Shown: positions 42,812-53,168, numbered from the stretch's first letter. The stretch: 64,000 bases of DNA from Sphingomonas sp. HF-S4 (GCF_032911445.1 NZ_JAWJEJ010000002.1:496001-560000), one strand, 5' to 3'. Notes: a model not told the origin generated them from the letters alone. Translations and numbers: made by a program.

Positions 42812-44353
42812 TCAGCGCGTGCCGGGAACCGGCGGATCGAGATCCTCATAGGCTTCGTGCTCGGAGACATCGATGATGCCCCGGCCGACATGGCTGCGGC
42901 TGCGGCTGTAGCCGAAATAGACGAGCAGGCCGATCGCCGCCCAGATCAGGAACAGGATGATGCTCTTGTGATCGAGGCTGATGAACAGATAGGCGCAGCC
43001 CAGGATCGCGATCGGCGCGGTGACGAACACCGCCGGGGTGCGGAACGGCCGCTTGCGGGTCGGATCCTTCTTGCGGATCACCATCACCGCGATCGAGACC
43101 GCGGCGAACGCGAACAGCGTGCCCGAATTCGAGATGTTGGCGAGCTGGCCGACCGGGAAGAACGCTGCGAACAGCGCTACCGCCACGCCGGTGATGATCG
43201 TGATCACGTGTGGCGTGTTGAACTTGGGATGGATCTTCGAGAATGCCTGGGGAAGCAGGCCGTCGCGGCTCATCACGAAGAAGATGCGGGTCTGGCCGAA
43301 CATCATCATCAGGATGACCGAAGGCAGCGCGAGCCCGGCGGCGAGGCCGAGCAGGTTGCCGATCTGCGGCCAGCCGATCTCGCGCAGCGTGAACGCCAGC
43401 GCTTCCTTCGAGCAGACCACGTCCTTCATGCCCTCGGCAGCGCGCGCGGCGCACTGTGCGGCGAGATCGCGGCTGCCGGGCTCGAGCACCGCGCCGGCGG
43501 CATCGACCACCGGCTGGGTGGAGAGACCAGGCGCGCCGATCACGCCGGCGGCGACGAGGATATAGAAGATCGTGCAGATGCCGAGCGAGCCGATCAGGCC
43601 GATCGGCATGTTGCGCTGCGGGTTCTTGGTTTCCTCGGCCGCGGTCGAGACGGCGTCGAAGCCGACATAGGCGAAGAAGATCGACGCCGCCGCCATCGAG
43701 ATGCCGACGAAGCCAGTCGGCGCGAAGGGCGAGAACTGTGCACTGTTCATCACCGGTACGGCCAGCACGATGAACAGGGTAAGCGCGGCGACCTTGATCG
43801 CGACGAGGATCGCATTGATCGTCGCGCTCTCCTTGGTGCCGATCACCAGCAGCCAGGTTACCAGGCCCGCGATCGCCATTGCCGGCAGGTTGATCAGCCC
43901 GCCGTCGAATGGCCCGAGCACCAGCGTATCGGGTATGGTGACGCCGAAGCTGTGTTCTATCAGCCCGACGACATAGCCCGACCAGCCGACCGACACCGCG
44001 CCCGCGGCGACAGCATATTCGAGGATCAGCGCCCAGCCGACCATCCAGGCGATCAGCTCGCCCATCACGGCGTAGCTATAGGTGTAGGCCGAGCCCGAGA
44101 CCGGGACCATCGCGGCCATTTCGGCATAGCAGAGCGCGGCAAAGGCGCAGACCACGCCGGCGATGATGAAAGAGACCATCATGCCCGGGCCGGCTTTCTG
44201 CGCGGCCTCGGCGGTGAGAACGAAGATGCCGGTGCCGATGACGGCGCCGATGCCGAGCATGGTGAGCTGGAATGCGCCGAGCGACCGGTGGAGCGATTTC
44301 TTCTCCGCTGTCGCCAAAATGGCATCGAGTGGCTTAACGCGCCCGAATATCAT
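42812..44353 (-). CDS. APC superfamily amino-acid permease (CAT/YfnA-like)
   Basis: 513 residues from ATG at 44353. LGAFQLTMLGIGAVIGTGIFVLT is the APC first-helix signature (GxGIGTGIF) and FFAYVGFDAVSTAAEETKNPQRNMP the conserved sixth-helix/loop motif. About 12-13 membrane helices, with an extra hydrophilic insert of about 45 residues containing two cysteines (QCAARAAEGMKDVVCSKE). Imports an amino acid, cationic by family tendency. Confidence 0.92.
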   Translation of the reverse strand: MIFGRVKPLDAILATAEKKSLHRSLGAFQLTMLGIGAVIGTGIFVLTAEAAQKAGPGMMVSFIIAGVVCAFAALCYAEMAAMVPVSGSAYTYSYAVMGELIAWMVGWALILEYAVAAGAVSVGWSGYVVGLIEHSFGVTIPDTLVLGPFDGGLINLPAMAIAGLVTWLLVIGTKESATINAILVAIKVAALTLFIVLAVPVMNSAQFSPFAPTGFVGISMAAASIFFAYVGFDAVSTAAEETKNPQRNMPIGLIGSLGICTIFYILVAAGVIGAPGLSTQPVVDAAGAVLEPGSRDLAAQCAARAAEGMKDVVCSKEALAFTLREIGWPQIGNLLGLAAGLALPSVILMMMFGQTRIFFVMSRDGLLPQAFSKIHPKFNTPHVITIITGVAVALFAAFFPVGQLANISNSGTLFAFAAVSIAVMVIRKKDPTRKRPFRTPAVFVTAPIAILGCAYLFISLDHKSIILFLIWAAIGLLVYFGYSRSRSHVGRGIIDVSEHEAYEDLDPPVPGTR

Positions 44354-44515
44354 TGAGTGGTCCCCTTCGCGGCGCCGGTTCGCGCCGCCCCATGTTTGGA
44401 AAGGCGCGAGCCTAGCCGCTAATCGGGGAGGCGCAATCCCTGTCGTGTTCGAATCGCCGCATTGCAATGTGATGCGTAGTGGTCGAGGGGCCGAGGCACG
44501 GCCAGCGGAGATCCC

Positions 44516-45397
44516 ATGCAAACAGCCCAACCCTTGCGCGGGGCGCTGCTCGCCGCGACGAGCCTGATGCTGTTTGCGTGCATGGATACCACCACCAAAT
44601 ATCTGGCGACGCGCTATGACGTTCCGTTGATCGTCGCGTGCCGCTACCTGGTGAACCTGCTGCTGATGCTTGCGCTGGTCGCGCCGTCCTATGGCAGGGC
44701 GATCATGCAAACCCAGCGGACCGGACTGGTGATTGTGCGCGCGCTGGCGCTGGCCGCGACGTCGCTGCTGATGGGACTGGCGCTGCAAACTATCTCGGTC
44801 GCGGAAGCAACGGCGATCAACTTCCTTGCGCCGTTGCTGGTGGTGGTCGCCGCGGGGCCGTTGCTGGGTGAGCGGATCGGCGCGGTCGGTTGGGTTGCGG
44901 CGCTGATGGGTTTTGCCGGCGTGCTGCTCATCGCGCGGCCCGGCGGCGGGCTGGCGATGACGGGCGCGTTGCTCGCCTTTGCCTGTGTGGGCCTCAATGT
45001 GACCTACCAGCTGCTGTCGCGGGTGCTGGCGCGCAGCGAATCGACGATCGCGATGCTGTTCTACTCAGCGCTCGTAGGCAGCATCCTCTTTGGATTGATC
45101 GGGCCCTGGTTCTGGGCCGGGCGTGTGCCGTCCTGGATCGAGGCACTGCTGTTCCTGAGCCTCGGCGTCTATGGCGGGCTGGGCCATTATCTCTACACCG
45201 CCGCCTTTCGCTATGCGCCCGCCTCGCTGCTTGCGACGATCAACTACGCCCAGCTCCTGTGGGCGGGGCTGCTCGGCTGGCTGGTGTTCGGCTATATTCC
45301 GGACGGCATCGCCCTTGTCGGGATGCTGGTGATCTGCGTGTCGGGCGTGATGGTCGCGCTGGCGACGCGGCGCGCACCGGCAAAGCGCGAGGTCTAG
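44516..45397 (+). CDS. DMT superfamily EamA-type exporter
   Basis: 293 residues. Ten membrane helices in two EamA repeats: first repeat TTTKYLATRYDVPLIVACRYLVN...ISVAEATAINFLAPLLVVVAA, second LLSRVLARSESTIAMLFYSALVG...APASLLATINYAQLLWAGLLGWLVFG. Likely metabolite or drug exporter; substrate unknown. A CATTGCAATG palindrome lies at 44460-44469, 47 bases before the start. Ends four bases inside the convergent HIT gene. Confidence 0.9.
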   Translation: MQTAQPLRGALLAATSLMLFACMDTTTKYLATRYDVPLIVACRYLVNLLLMLALVAPSYGRAIMQTQRTGLVIVRALALAATSLLMGLALQTISVAEATAINFLAPLLVVVAAGPLLGERIGAVGWVAALMGFAGVLLIARPGGGLAMTGALLAFACVGLNVTYQLLSRVLARSESTIAMLFYSALVGSILFGLIGPWFWAGRVPSWIEALLFLSLGVYGGLGHYLYTAAFRYAPASLLATINYAQLLWAGLLGWLVFGYIPDGIALVGMLVICVSGVMVALATRRAPAKREV

Positions 45398-45771
45398 CGC
45401 GCCAGCATCTGGCCGAGCGGGCGCCCGGCGAAGATGTGGACGTGGAGGTGCGGCACTTCCTGGTGCCCGTCCTGACCGACATTGGCGAGCAGCCGATACC
45501 CAGGTTCGACCATGCCGGCCTCGCGCGCGACGTGGCCGACGGCGCGTACAAAGCCGGCGATCTCCGCATCGGGAGCCTTGGCAGCGAAATCGTCCCAGGA
45601 AACGTAGGATCCCTTGGGAATTACCAGGATATGCTGCGGCGCCTGGGGGTTGATGTCGTGGAAGGCGAGGGCGTGATCGTCCTCGTACACCCGCTTCGAC
45701 GGGATCTCGCCGCGCAAGATCTTGGCGAAGATATTCTGGTCGTCATAAGGCTGGGTGGCGTCAATCGGCAT
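45394..45771 (-). CDS. Histidine triad (HIT) family protein
   Basis: 125 residues from ATG at 45771 (ATG 45789 also in frame). HLHVHIF carries the HxHxH triad near the C-terminus; NIFAKILRGEIPSKRVYED and HDINPQAPQHILVIPK are conserved in the Hint/HinT branch, which hydrolyses adenosine phosphoramidates. It overlaps hisE by 11 bases and is the last gene of the his cluster, a common arrangement in sphingomonads. Confidence 0.92.
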   Translation of the reverse strand: MPIDATQPYDDQNIFAKILRGEIPSKRVYEDDHALAFHDINPQAPQHILVIPKGSYVSWDDFAAKAPDAEIAGFVRAVGHVAREAGMVEPGYRLLANVGQDGHQEVPHLHVHIFAGRPLGQMLAR

Positions 45772-46081
45772 GGCGGCTGGCTTTCTCATCGATGCCCGAC
45801 ACGCCTTCGCGGCGGGCGAGTTCGGCGCGGACGTCGTCGAGGCTGAGCCCCGCGTCGGCGAGCAGCACGGCGAGGTGGAAGACCAGGTCGGCGGCTTCGC
45901 TGACGATCCCGGGCTTGTCGTCCTCGATCGCGGCGATCACCGTCTCGACGGCCTCCTCGCCGAGCTTCTGCGCGATCTTGGCGCGGCCGCGCGCGGTGAG
46001 CTTGGCGACATAGGAGGCGGACGGGTCGCCGCTGCGGCGTTCGCGGATTACGGCTTCGAGTGCGTTGAATGTGTCGGCCAT
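45761..46081 (-). CDS. hisE: Phosphoribosyl-ATP pyrophosphatase
   Basis: 106 residues. Second step of histidine synthesis. MazG-like helical fold with SYVAKLTARGRAKIAQKLGEEAVETVIAA and the metal-binding EExxE/D pattern, then EAADLVFHLAVLLADAG. Stand-alone HisE, not fused to HisI; hisI is not in the window. Confidence 0.95.
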   Translation of the reverse strand: MADTFNALEAVIRERRSGDPSASYVAKLTARGRAKIAQKLGEEAVETVIAAIEDDKPGIVSEAADLVFHLAVLLADAGLSLDDVRAELARREGVSGIDEKASRHAD

Positions 46082-46112
46082 GCGCTCCGGCTGCGGGAGC
46101 GGCGCGGCGCTG

Positions 46113-46298
46113 TCAATCCTCGGCGTTGCGGCGGAAGCGGGCGCGCAGGCGGTTACGGACGAACCAGATGCCGAACGCGGCGCAGGCGAACAATGCGAGG
46201 TCGGAAAGCTCGGGCATCGAGCGCGTTCCGGCGACGCCGCTATGCGCCGCGGCGAAGGCGGGGGTGGCGATCATCAGGGCGAGCGCGAGGCGGAACAT
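46113..46298 (-). CDS. Small exported protein with PEP-CTERM-like C-terminus
   Basis: 61 residues. A signal peptide (RLALALMIATPAFAAAHS) is followed at once by MPELSDLALFACAAFGIWFVRNRLRARFRR: a Pro-Glu word, a hydrophobic helix and an Arg-rich end, which is the layout of PEP-CTERM sorting signals (here PELSD rather than PEP). With so little mature protein the whole product would be a small two-segment membrane protein. It lies between hisF and hisE in the same direction. Confidence 0.6.
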   Translation of the reverse strand: MFRLALALMIATPAFAAAHSGVAGTRSMPELSDLALFACAAFGIWFVRNRLRARFRRNAED

Positions 46299-46343
46299 GT
46301 GTCGCTTCTAGCGCGGCGATGTTGGGGAAGGGTTAAACGCGCC

Positions 46344-46367
46344 GTGCTCCGGCCTTCGCCGGAGCAC
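46344..46367. repeat. Palindrome GTGCTCCGGC-CTTC-GCCGGAGCAC, third copy
   Basis: A perfect 10-bp stem with a CTTC loop lies just downstream of the hisF stop. It is the same element as the two arms at 20961-21043, so it is a dispersed REP-like repeat rather than a hisF-specific terminator. Confidence 0.7.
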
Positions 46368-46370
46368 GAG

Positions 46371-47132
46371 TCAGCGTCGGACCGGAATTCCGGCGGCCGC
46401 AAGCGCAGCATGGGCGTCGGCGATAGTCGCTTCGCCGAAATGGAAGATCGAAGCCGCCAGCACCGCGCTGGCATGGCCCTCGCGAATGCCCTCGACGAGA
46501 TGCTGCAGTCCGCCGACGCCGCCCGACGCCACCACCGGCACCGTTACCTGGTCGGCGACCGTGCGGATGAAGTCGAGGTCATAGCCGTCGCGCGTGCCGT
46601 CGCGGTCCATCGAGGTGAGCAGCAGTTCGCCCGCGCCGAGCTCGGCGAGCTTGAGTGCGTGTTCGACCGCGTCGATGCCGGTCTCGCGGCGGCCGCCATG
46701 CGTGAAGACTTCCCAGCGACCTTCGGCGACCTTTCGGGCATCGACCGAGGCGACGACGCATTGGCTGCCCATTCGCTCGGCGATCTCGGCGACGACTTCG
46801 GGGCGCGACACTGCGGCGCTGTTCACAGCGACCTTGTCGGCACCAGCGAGGAGCAGTGCGCGGGCATCCTCGACGCTGCGTACCCCGCCGCCCACGGTGA
46901 GCGGCATGAAGCACACTTCGGCAGTGCGGCGGACGACGTCGAGGATCGTCCCGCGCGCCTCGTGGCTGGCGGTGATGTCGAGGAAGCAGAGCTCGTCGGC
47001 GCCTGCGGCGTCATAGGCGCGCGCCTGCTCGACCGGATCGCCGGCGTCGCGCAATTCGACGAAGTTGACGCCCTTGACGACGCGGCCATTGGCCACGTCG
47101 AGGCAGGGGATCACGCGAGCGCGGACGGTCAT
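46371..47132 (-). CDS. hisF: Imidazole glycerol phosphate synthase cyclase subunit
   Basis: 253 residues, (beta/alpha)8 barrel. [17 protein letters not shown] holds the catalytic Asp11, and [10 protein letters not shown] the second-half Asp130. With HisH it makes IGP and AICAR. Ends [21 protein letters not shown]. In most relatives hisF follows hisA directly; here a foreign-looking gene lies between. Confidence 0.96.
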   Translation of the reverse strand: MTVRARVIPCLDVANGRVVKGVNFVELRDAGDPVEQARAYDAAGADELCFLDITASHEARGTILDVVRRTAEVCFMPLTVGGGVRSVEDARALLLAGADKVAVNSAAVSRPEVVAEIAERMGSQCVVASVDARKVAEGRWEVFTHGGRRETGIDAVEHALKLAELGAGELLLTSMDRDGTRDGYDLDFIRTVADQVTVPVVASGGVGGLQHLVEGIREGHASAVLAASIFHFGEATIADAHAALAAAGIPVRR

Positions 47133-47271
47133 GCTGTGCGTTCCTGAAAAGTAGGCCTGAACTCAAGAATCAAACACACTCTGCGTCCTGGTGACGAAAT
47201 TCGCCGTTGCTTGCGGAGATCTTGAGGCATCTTGTGTTACCCATTAAAGCAGCATCACCTATGGGGAGGGA

Positions 47272-47550
47272 ATGATGCGAAACAAAAGAACGATTCCGCA
47301 GATACGTGATCGTCTTCGTGAGCTTGCTGATGAGCATGGCATCGATGAGTTGCATGATCTCGCCGATGAAACTTATCGGCAGTCTCCTTTCAGGCGGGCT
47401 AGAAACAAGAGTGCGGCTCTTACACCTGGGCTCGCCGAAAAAATAAGAAAATTTGTCGATAAACATCCGAATTGGCACCAGCGTGACGTTGCTCAAAGAT
47501 TTAATGTCAATCCGGGGCGCGTATCGGAGGCTATAAACAACCTCGTCTAG
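47272..47550 (+). CDS. Small helix-turn-helix-like protein inserted in the his operon
   Basis: 92 residues from ATG at 47272 (or 47275), with GGGGAGGG just upstream. It is visibly A+T-richer than its neighbours, with codons such as AAA, GAT, CTT and TTA that they avoid. The C-terminal half LAEKIRKFVDKHPNWHQRDVAQRFNVNPGRVSEAI reads as a helix-turn-helix (HQRDVAQRFNVNPGRVSEAI), as in phage or mobile-element regulators. It runs against the his operon and shares four bases (CTAG) with the hisA stop. Function unknown; likely acquired. Confidence 0.7.
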   Translation: MMRNKRTIPQIRDRLRELADEHGIDELHDLADETYRQSPFRRARNKSAALTPGLAEKIRKFVDKHPNWHQRDVAQRFNVNPGRVSEAINNLV

Positions 47551-48299
47551 CGGCGGCTGGTATTGATCCGATTGGCCACCTCAATCGCCTCGCGCAGGTC
47601 GAGCCGGCCGTCGTACAGTGCGCGCCCCGTGATTACGCCTTCGATCCCGTCGGTGACATGCCCCTTGAGCGCATGGATGTCGCCGATGTCGGTGACGCCG
47701 CCGCTGGCGATCACCGGGATCGATACCGCGCGGGCAAGCGCCACGGTCGCCTCGACGTTGCACCCCTTGAGCAGCCCGTCGCGACCGACATCGGTGAAGA
47801 GCAGCGCTGCGACTCCGACATCCTCGAAGCGGCGGGCGAGATCCTCGACGCGGACGGTCGAGACATCGGCCCAGCCGCGCGTTGCGACCAAGCCGTCACG
47901 CGCATCGACCGCGACGACGATGCGTCCCGGATTGTCGTGCGCGGCTTCGCGCACCAGCTCGGGATTCTCCAGCGCGGCGGTTCCGATCACGACCCGCGTA
48001 ACGCCGAGATCGAGCCAGCGCTCGATCGATTCGCGAGTGCGGATGCCGCCGCCCAGCTGGATCTTGCCGCCGAATCGCTCAAGGATGCCGGCGACCGCGG
48101 CGCCGTTGACCGACTCCCCCGCAAACGCGCCGTCGAGATCGACGACGTGGAGCCATTCCGAGCCCGCATTCTCGAAGATCTCGGCCTGGGCGGCGGGATC
48201 GTCGCCATAGATGGTGGCGCGGTCCATATCGCCTTCGGCGAGGCGGACGACCTGGCCGCCTTTGAGATCGATGGCCGGGAAGACGATCAGGGACGCCAT
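47547..48299 (-). CDS. hisA: Phosphoribosylformimino-5-aminoimidazole carboxamide ribotide isomerase
   Basis: 250 residues. FPAIDLKGGQVVRLAEGD has the catalytic Asp8 and DGLVATRGW the second Asp; TDVGRDGLLKGCN matches the phosphate-binding half-barrel. Start overlaps hisH by 13 bases. Confidence 0.96.
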   Translation of the reverse strand: MASLIVFPAIDLKGGQVVRLAEGDMDRATIYGDDPAAQAEIFENAGSEWLHVVDLDGAFAGESVNGAAVAGILERFGGKIQLGGGIRTRESIERWLDLGVTRVVIGTAALENPELVREAAHDNPGRIVVAVDARDGLVATRGWADVSTVRVEDLARRFEDVGVAALLFTDVGRDGLLKGCNVEATVALARAVSIPVIASGGVTDIGDIHALKGHVTDGIEGVITGRALYDGRLDLREAIEVANRINTSRR

Positions 48300-48889
48300 G
48301 CGAGAAATCTCTCCAGCAGCGCGATGCCGTAGCGCTGGCTCTTTTCGGGGTGGAACTGGACGCCGGCCAGATTGTCGCGGCCGATCGCCGCGGTAACCTG
48401 GCCGCCATGCTGCGTAGTCGCCAGCACGGAATCGCCTTCGAAGGCGAAGCTGTGGAGGAAATAGGCCTCGCCGACTTCGATCAGCGGGTGCTCGGCGGCG
48501 GGAATGACGTCGTTCCAGCCCATATGCGGCACGCGGACGCCGGGGGCGGGCGGCAGATGACGGACCGTGCCGGGGATCCAGCCGAGTCCGGCATGGCTGC
48601 CGAGTTCCTCGCCGGTGGTGGCCATCAATTGCATGCCGACGCAGACGCCGAGAAACGGCGCGGCTTCGCGCAGCACGCGCGCTTCGAGCGCCTCGATCAT
48701 CCCGTCGATGCCGCGCAGCCCCGCCGCGCAGGCGCCGAACGCGCCGACGCCCGGCAGCACGATGCGATCAGCCTTGGCGACGGCATCGGGATCGGCGGTG
48801 ATCGCCAGTCCCTGCGCACCTGCGGCCTTAAGCGCGTTGTGGACCGAATGGAGGTTGCCCGCGCCGTAATCGATCAGCGCAACGCTCAC
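48287..48889 (-). CDS. hisH: Imidazole glycerol phosphate synthase glutaminase subunit
   Basis: 200 residues from GTG at 48889; longer open frames upstream lie inside yciI and hisB. Class I glutamine amidotransferase: GVCVGMQLM with the nucleophile Cys, and GVQFHPEKSQ with the His-Glu of the triad. DYGAGNLHSVHNALKAAGA opens the family. Supplies ammonia to HisF. GTGA overlap with yciI upstream. Confidence 0.95.
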   Translation of the reverse strand: MSVALIDYGAGNLHSVHNALKAAGAQGLAITADPDAVAKADRIVLPGVGAFGACAAGLRGIDGMIEALEARVLREAAPFLGVCVGMQLMATTGEELGSHAGLGWIPGTVRHLPPAPGVRVPHMGWNDVIPAAEHPLIEVGEAYFLHSFAFEGDSVLATTQHGGQVTAAIGRDNLAGVQFHPEKSQRYGIALLERFLAWRP

Positions 48890-49161
48890 GGCAGCAGCGA
48901 CTCGAGCCCCGGCGCGGCCATGCTGGGGGTAAACTCGACGAAGGTGTTCTCCGCCACCCCGGCCAGCCGGTACGGATCCTGCGCCGCCCAGGCCTCGACT
49001 TCGCTGCGGTCGCCGCGCGCGATCAGCACCCCGCCGGTGTCGGGCTGGCGGCCTGCGGTGACCAGCCGGCCCTCGGCCAGCGCTTCGCGCAGCCAGGCGA
49101 CATGCGCGTCGCGGTGCGGCGTCACGTCGCCGGTGTAGCGGAGCAGCACGATGATCATCAC
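48886..49161 (-). CDS. YciI-like protein
   Basis: 91 residues from GTG at 49161 or ATG at 49158. Dimeric alpha-beta barrel YciI fold: [36 protein letters not shown] with the conserved R/H pair, and [18 protein letters not shown]. No enzyme activity is firmly known. It is wedged between hisB and hisH with four-base overlaps on both sides, so it must be cotranslated with the pathway. Confidence 0.88.
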   Translation of the reverse strand: MMIIVLLRYTGDVTPHRDAHVAWLREALAEGRLVTAGRQPDTGGVLIARGDRSEVEAWAAQDPYRLAGVAENTFVEFTPSMAAPGLESLLP

Positions 49162-49745
49162 AGTACGCCCTTGGTGCTGGGGATTGCGTCGGCCTTGCGC
49201 GGGTCGATCTCGATCGCCTCGCGCAGCGCGCGGGCGAGGCCCTTGAACATGGCTTCGGCGATATGGTGGTTGTTGCTGCCGTAGAGCGTCTCGACATGCA
49301 GCGTCACGCCCGCGGTCTGCGCGAAGCTGTGGAACCAGTGTTCGAACATCTCGGTGTCCATCTCGCCAAGGCGCTTCTGGCTGAACTCGGTCTTCCAGAC
49401 GAGGAACGGGCGGCCGGAGATGTCGATCGCGACGCGCGCGAGCGTCTCGTCCATCGGCGAGAGCGCATCGGCGTAGCGGCGGATGCCCTTCTTATCGCCA
49501 AGGGCTTTTGCAATCGCCTCGCCGATCGCGAGCCCGGTGTCCTCGACGGTGTGGTGCTGGTCGATATGCAGGTCGCCGACGGTCTTGATGTCCATGTCGA
49601 TCAGCGAATGGCGGCTCAATTGCTCGAGCATGTGATCGAAGAAGCCGATGCCGGTCGAAACCGCATAGGCGCCGGTGCCGTCGAGGTTGAGCGTGACGTC
49701 GACCGAAGTCTCGCTCGTCTTGCGGCTGATCGTGGCGGTGCGCAT
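49158..49745 (-). CDS. hisB: Imidazoleglycerol-phosphate dehydratase
   Basis: 195 residues, monofunctional. [16 protein letters not shown] and [16 protein letters not shown], then [37 protein letters not shown] hold the manganese-binding histidines and glutamates. First gene of the hisB-yciI-hisH-hisA cluster. The promoter should lie in 49746-49846, shared with divergent sspB. Confidence 0.96.
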   Translation of the reverse strand: MRTATISRKTSETSVDVTLNLDGTGAYAVSTGIGFFDHMLEQLSRHSLIDMDIKTVGDLHIDQHHTVEDTGLAIGEAIAKALGDKKGIRRYADALSPMDETLARVAIDISGRPFLVWKTEFSQKRLGEMDTEMFEHWFHSFAQTAGVTLHVETLYGSNNHHIAEAMFKGLARALREAIEIDPRKADAIPSTKGVL

Positions 49746-49846
49746 GCCGCCCCCATAGCGCCCGCGGGCGTCCTGGCAAATTAGCGTTGCTTGGGGGCAA
49801 GCAGCATGTGCTTGACCCGTGGGCGTCAGGCGCTACCCAAAGACTC

Positions 49847-50326
49847 ATGACTGGTACCGTGCCCGACAGCCTGATTCCCTATGACGAGATCGTCCAGGAG
49901 GCGCTGCGCGCCGTGGTCGGCCGCGTGCTGGGTTCGGTGGCCGCGACCCAGGCTTTGCCGGGTGCGCACCATTTCTACATCACCTTCAAGACGCATGCGC
50001 CGGGCGTCGACATCCCGCAGCGGCTGATCGAGCGCTTCCCCGACGAGATGACGATCGTCCTCCAGCACCGCTTCTGGGATCTCAAGGTCGACGACAGCAA
50101 ATTCTCGGTTGGCCTGAGTTTCAACCAGGTGCCGGCAATGCTCAACATCCCGTTCTCGGCGATCACCGGCTTCCACGATCCTGCGGTGAATTTCGAGCTG
50201 CGCTTCCAGGCGAGTGAAGCCGAGCCGCCCGAGCCGCACGACGAGGCCGAGAATGACGGCCCGACGATTACCCCGGCCGACGACGGCTCGAACGTCGTCT
50301 CGGTGGACTTCAAGCGGAAGAAGTAA
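49847..50326 (+). CDS. sspB: ClpXP adaptor SspB, alphaproteobacterial type
   Basis: 159 residues from ATG at 49847. SspB brings ssrA-tagged peptides to ClpXP. The folded part (residues ~8-125) shows the alphaproteobacterial consensus IPYDEIVQEALRAVVGRVL, HHFYITFKTHAPGVDIP, MTIVLQHRFWDLKV and FSVGLSFNQVPAMLNIPFSAITGFHDP; an acidic linker and the C-terminal VVSVDFKRKK ClpX-binding tail follow. Confidence 0.93.
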   Translation: MTGTVPDSLIPYDEIVQEALRAVVGRVLGSVAATQALPGAHHFYITFKTHAPGVDIPQRLIERFPDEMTIVLQHRFWDLKVDDSKFSVGLSFNQVPAMLNIPFSAITGFHDPAVNFELRFQASEAEPPEPHDEAENDGPTITPADDGSNVVSVDFKRKK

Positions 50327-50396
50327 TCCGTCCGGGGGACGATTACTCCGCCGGAGGCAGGCCTGAGGCGGACTGCCCGACGCAATCCGTGAGCGC

Positions 50397-51134
50397 CTAG
50401 AACGAAATCCGCGCCCGACCGATCACTCGGTCGCCGCTGTGGCGCGCGTCGGCGAAGCGCGAGAGGCCGGGGCGGTTCTCGATATCGGTGCCGACATAAT
50501 CGATCCCGAAGGTGATCGGGAAGCTGTTATATTCCAGCCCGATCCGCCAGTCGCTGTAGGTGCCGGTAGGCCGCAGCCGCGCGGCGCGGAGGGGATCGTC
50601 GGTGTTGCCCGAGCTGCGTCCGATCGACGCCGAGGCGCTGAGCGGCGTCATCGGCACGCCGGCATTGGCGCCGGCATAGAGATAGAGGTTGCTCCCGCCG
50701 ATCGCCGACTGGTCGGGCGCATAGACCGCGCCGGCATTCACTTGGACCGGGCCTAGGCTGTAGCTGCCGCTGCCGCCCAGCTCGACATAGTCCATCTTGC
50801 TACGCGCGCCGGCGAAGATATGGCCGGTGACGTGCCCGCGCACGCGGAACGGGCCGAGATCGGTCACCGCGCCCAGCTCCAGATCGCCGACCACTTCGGC
50901 GCCGTCGTGGCGCACCGAATCGCGCACCGTCGCCACCCGCGCTGAGGCTTCGAGCGGGCCGACGGGGACGAGCAGGTCGGCGGAGGTGGCGATCCGCCCC
51001 TCGCTCCAGCTCAGGCCCCGGCGGCTCTCGTCGGTCGCGGCTTCGATCCCGCCGCTCAGCTTTTGGGCATGCGCCGGCGTGGCAGCGAGGCCGGTGAACA
51101 GAATCGTCGTGAACAGGATCGTACGCATCTTCAT
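50397..51134 (-). CDS. TorF family putative porin
   Basis: 245 residues with a signal peptide ending AHAQ. The barrel begins LSGGIEAATDESRRGLSWSEG and consists of short alternating strands ending in aromatic or Gly residues; the last residue is Phe (RARISF), as for outer-membrane barrels. Fits the Gcw_chp/TorF family, function uncertain. Its ATG overlaps the stop of the upstream gene (ATGA). Confidence 0.75.
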   Translation of the reverse strand: MKMRTILFTTILFTGLAATPAHAQKLSGGIEAATDESRRGLSWSEGRIATSADLLVPVGPLEASARVATVRDSVRHDGAEVVGDLELGAVTDLGPFRVRGHVTGHIFAGARSKMDYVELGGSGSYSLGPVQVNAGAVYAPDQSAIGGSNLYLYAGANAGVPMTPLSASASIGRSSGNTDDPLRAARLRPTGTYSDWRIGLEYNSFPITFGIDYVGTDIENRPGLSRFADARHSGDRVIGRARISF

Positions 51135-51571
51135 CCTTGTCGGTTGCCGTCCAGTCGCTCGAGTTCGGCCTGGAGCACGGCTTCGTCCTCGCGGGCCAGC
51201 GCCACCACCTGATCGTGGATCTCGTGCGTGCGGCGGGCGACTTCGGCCGCGATAGCGCTCTGCCCGTCATTGCACCAGCCCGCGCGGCGCCCCTCGACCA
51301 CGCCATCGCGGGTGATCTGGCGGCTGAGGCTCGCCCCCGATCCATGGACCGCGCTGCGCTCGACATGCACGTCGGCGCGCCAGGTACAGGCCAGGGTAGA
51401 GGGCGTGCCGGGCTTGGCCGAGCTGCCGATCTGCTTGTGGCGTACTGCGACGCGCATCTTGTAGGTCGCCTCTATCGCGCCCTTGGGATGTTCGATGCGG
51501 GTGCGGTGCTCAATTGCGGGGAAAGCGGGGTCCAGCGCAGCCGCCAGCCCCAGAGCCAATATTATGCTCAT
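51131..51571 (-). CDS. Secreted protein of unknown function
   Basis: 146 residues from ATG at 51571. An N-terminal hydrophobic segment (SIILALGLAAALDPA) is followed by a beta-rich stretch EHRTRIEHPKGAIEATYKMRVAVRH, two cysteines (CTW, WCND) and a C-terminal charged helix ending LERLDGNRQG. Coupled by four bases to the TorF-like porin gene, so it probably works with that protein. No family recognised. Confidence 0.6.
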   Translation of the reverse strand: MSIILALGLAAALDPAFPAIEHRTRIEHPKGAIEATYKMRVAVRHKQIGSSAKPGTPSTLACTWRADVHVERSAVHGSGASLSRQITRDGVVEGRRAGWCNDGQSAIAAEVARRTHEIHDQVVALAREDEAVLQAELERLDGNRQG

Positions 51572-51734
51572 CTGTCGTCTCCTTGCGGTTGCCCCAGCCC
51601 ATGCTGGCCGGTGACAAGAGTCGAATGGGGACGAGTTGCAAAACGCGCAACCGGGCGGAAACACTTCCTTACGCCCGCGCTGGAAACCGCGCCGCACACT
51701 CGCTAGGGCTCGCCGCAACCAGATGGAGGATAGC

Positions 51735-53123
<1,389 letters not shown>

Positions 53124-53168
53124 CCCCGGGCTGCAGCGACCCCGTCCGGGCACACGCCCGGATGCGGG

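Noticed and set aside
42728..44356. 542-residue plus-strand open frame across the permease gene
   Set aside because: His/Asp/Arg-rich nonsense typical of an antisense frame in a G+C-rich genome; the permease on the minus strand has all APC motifs.
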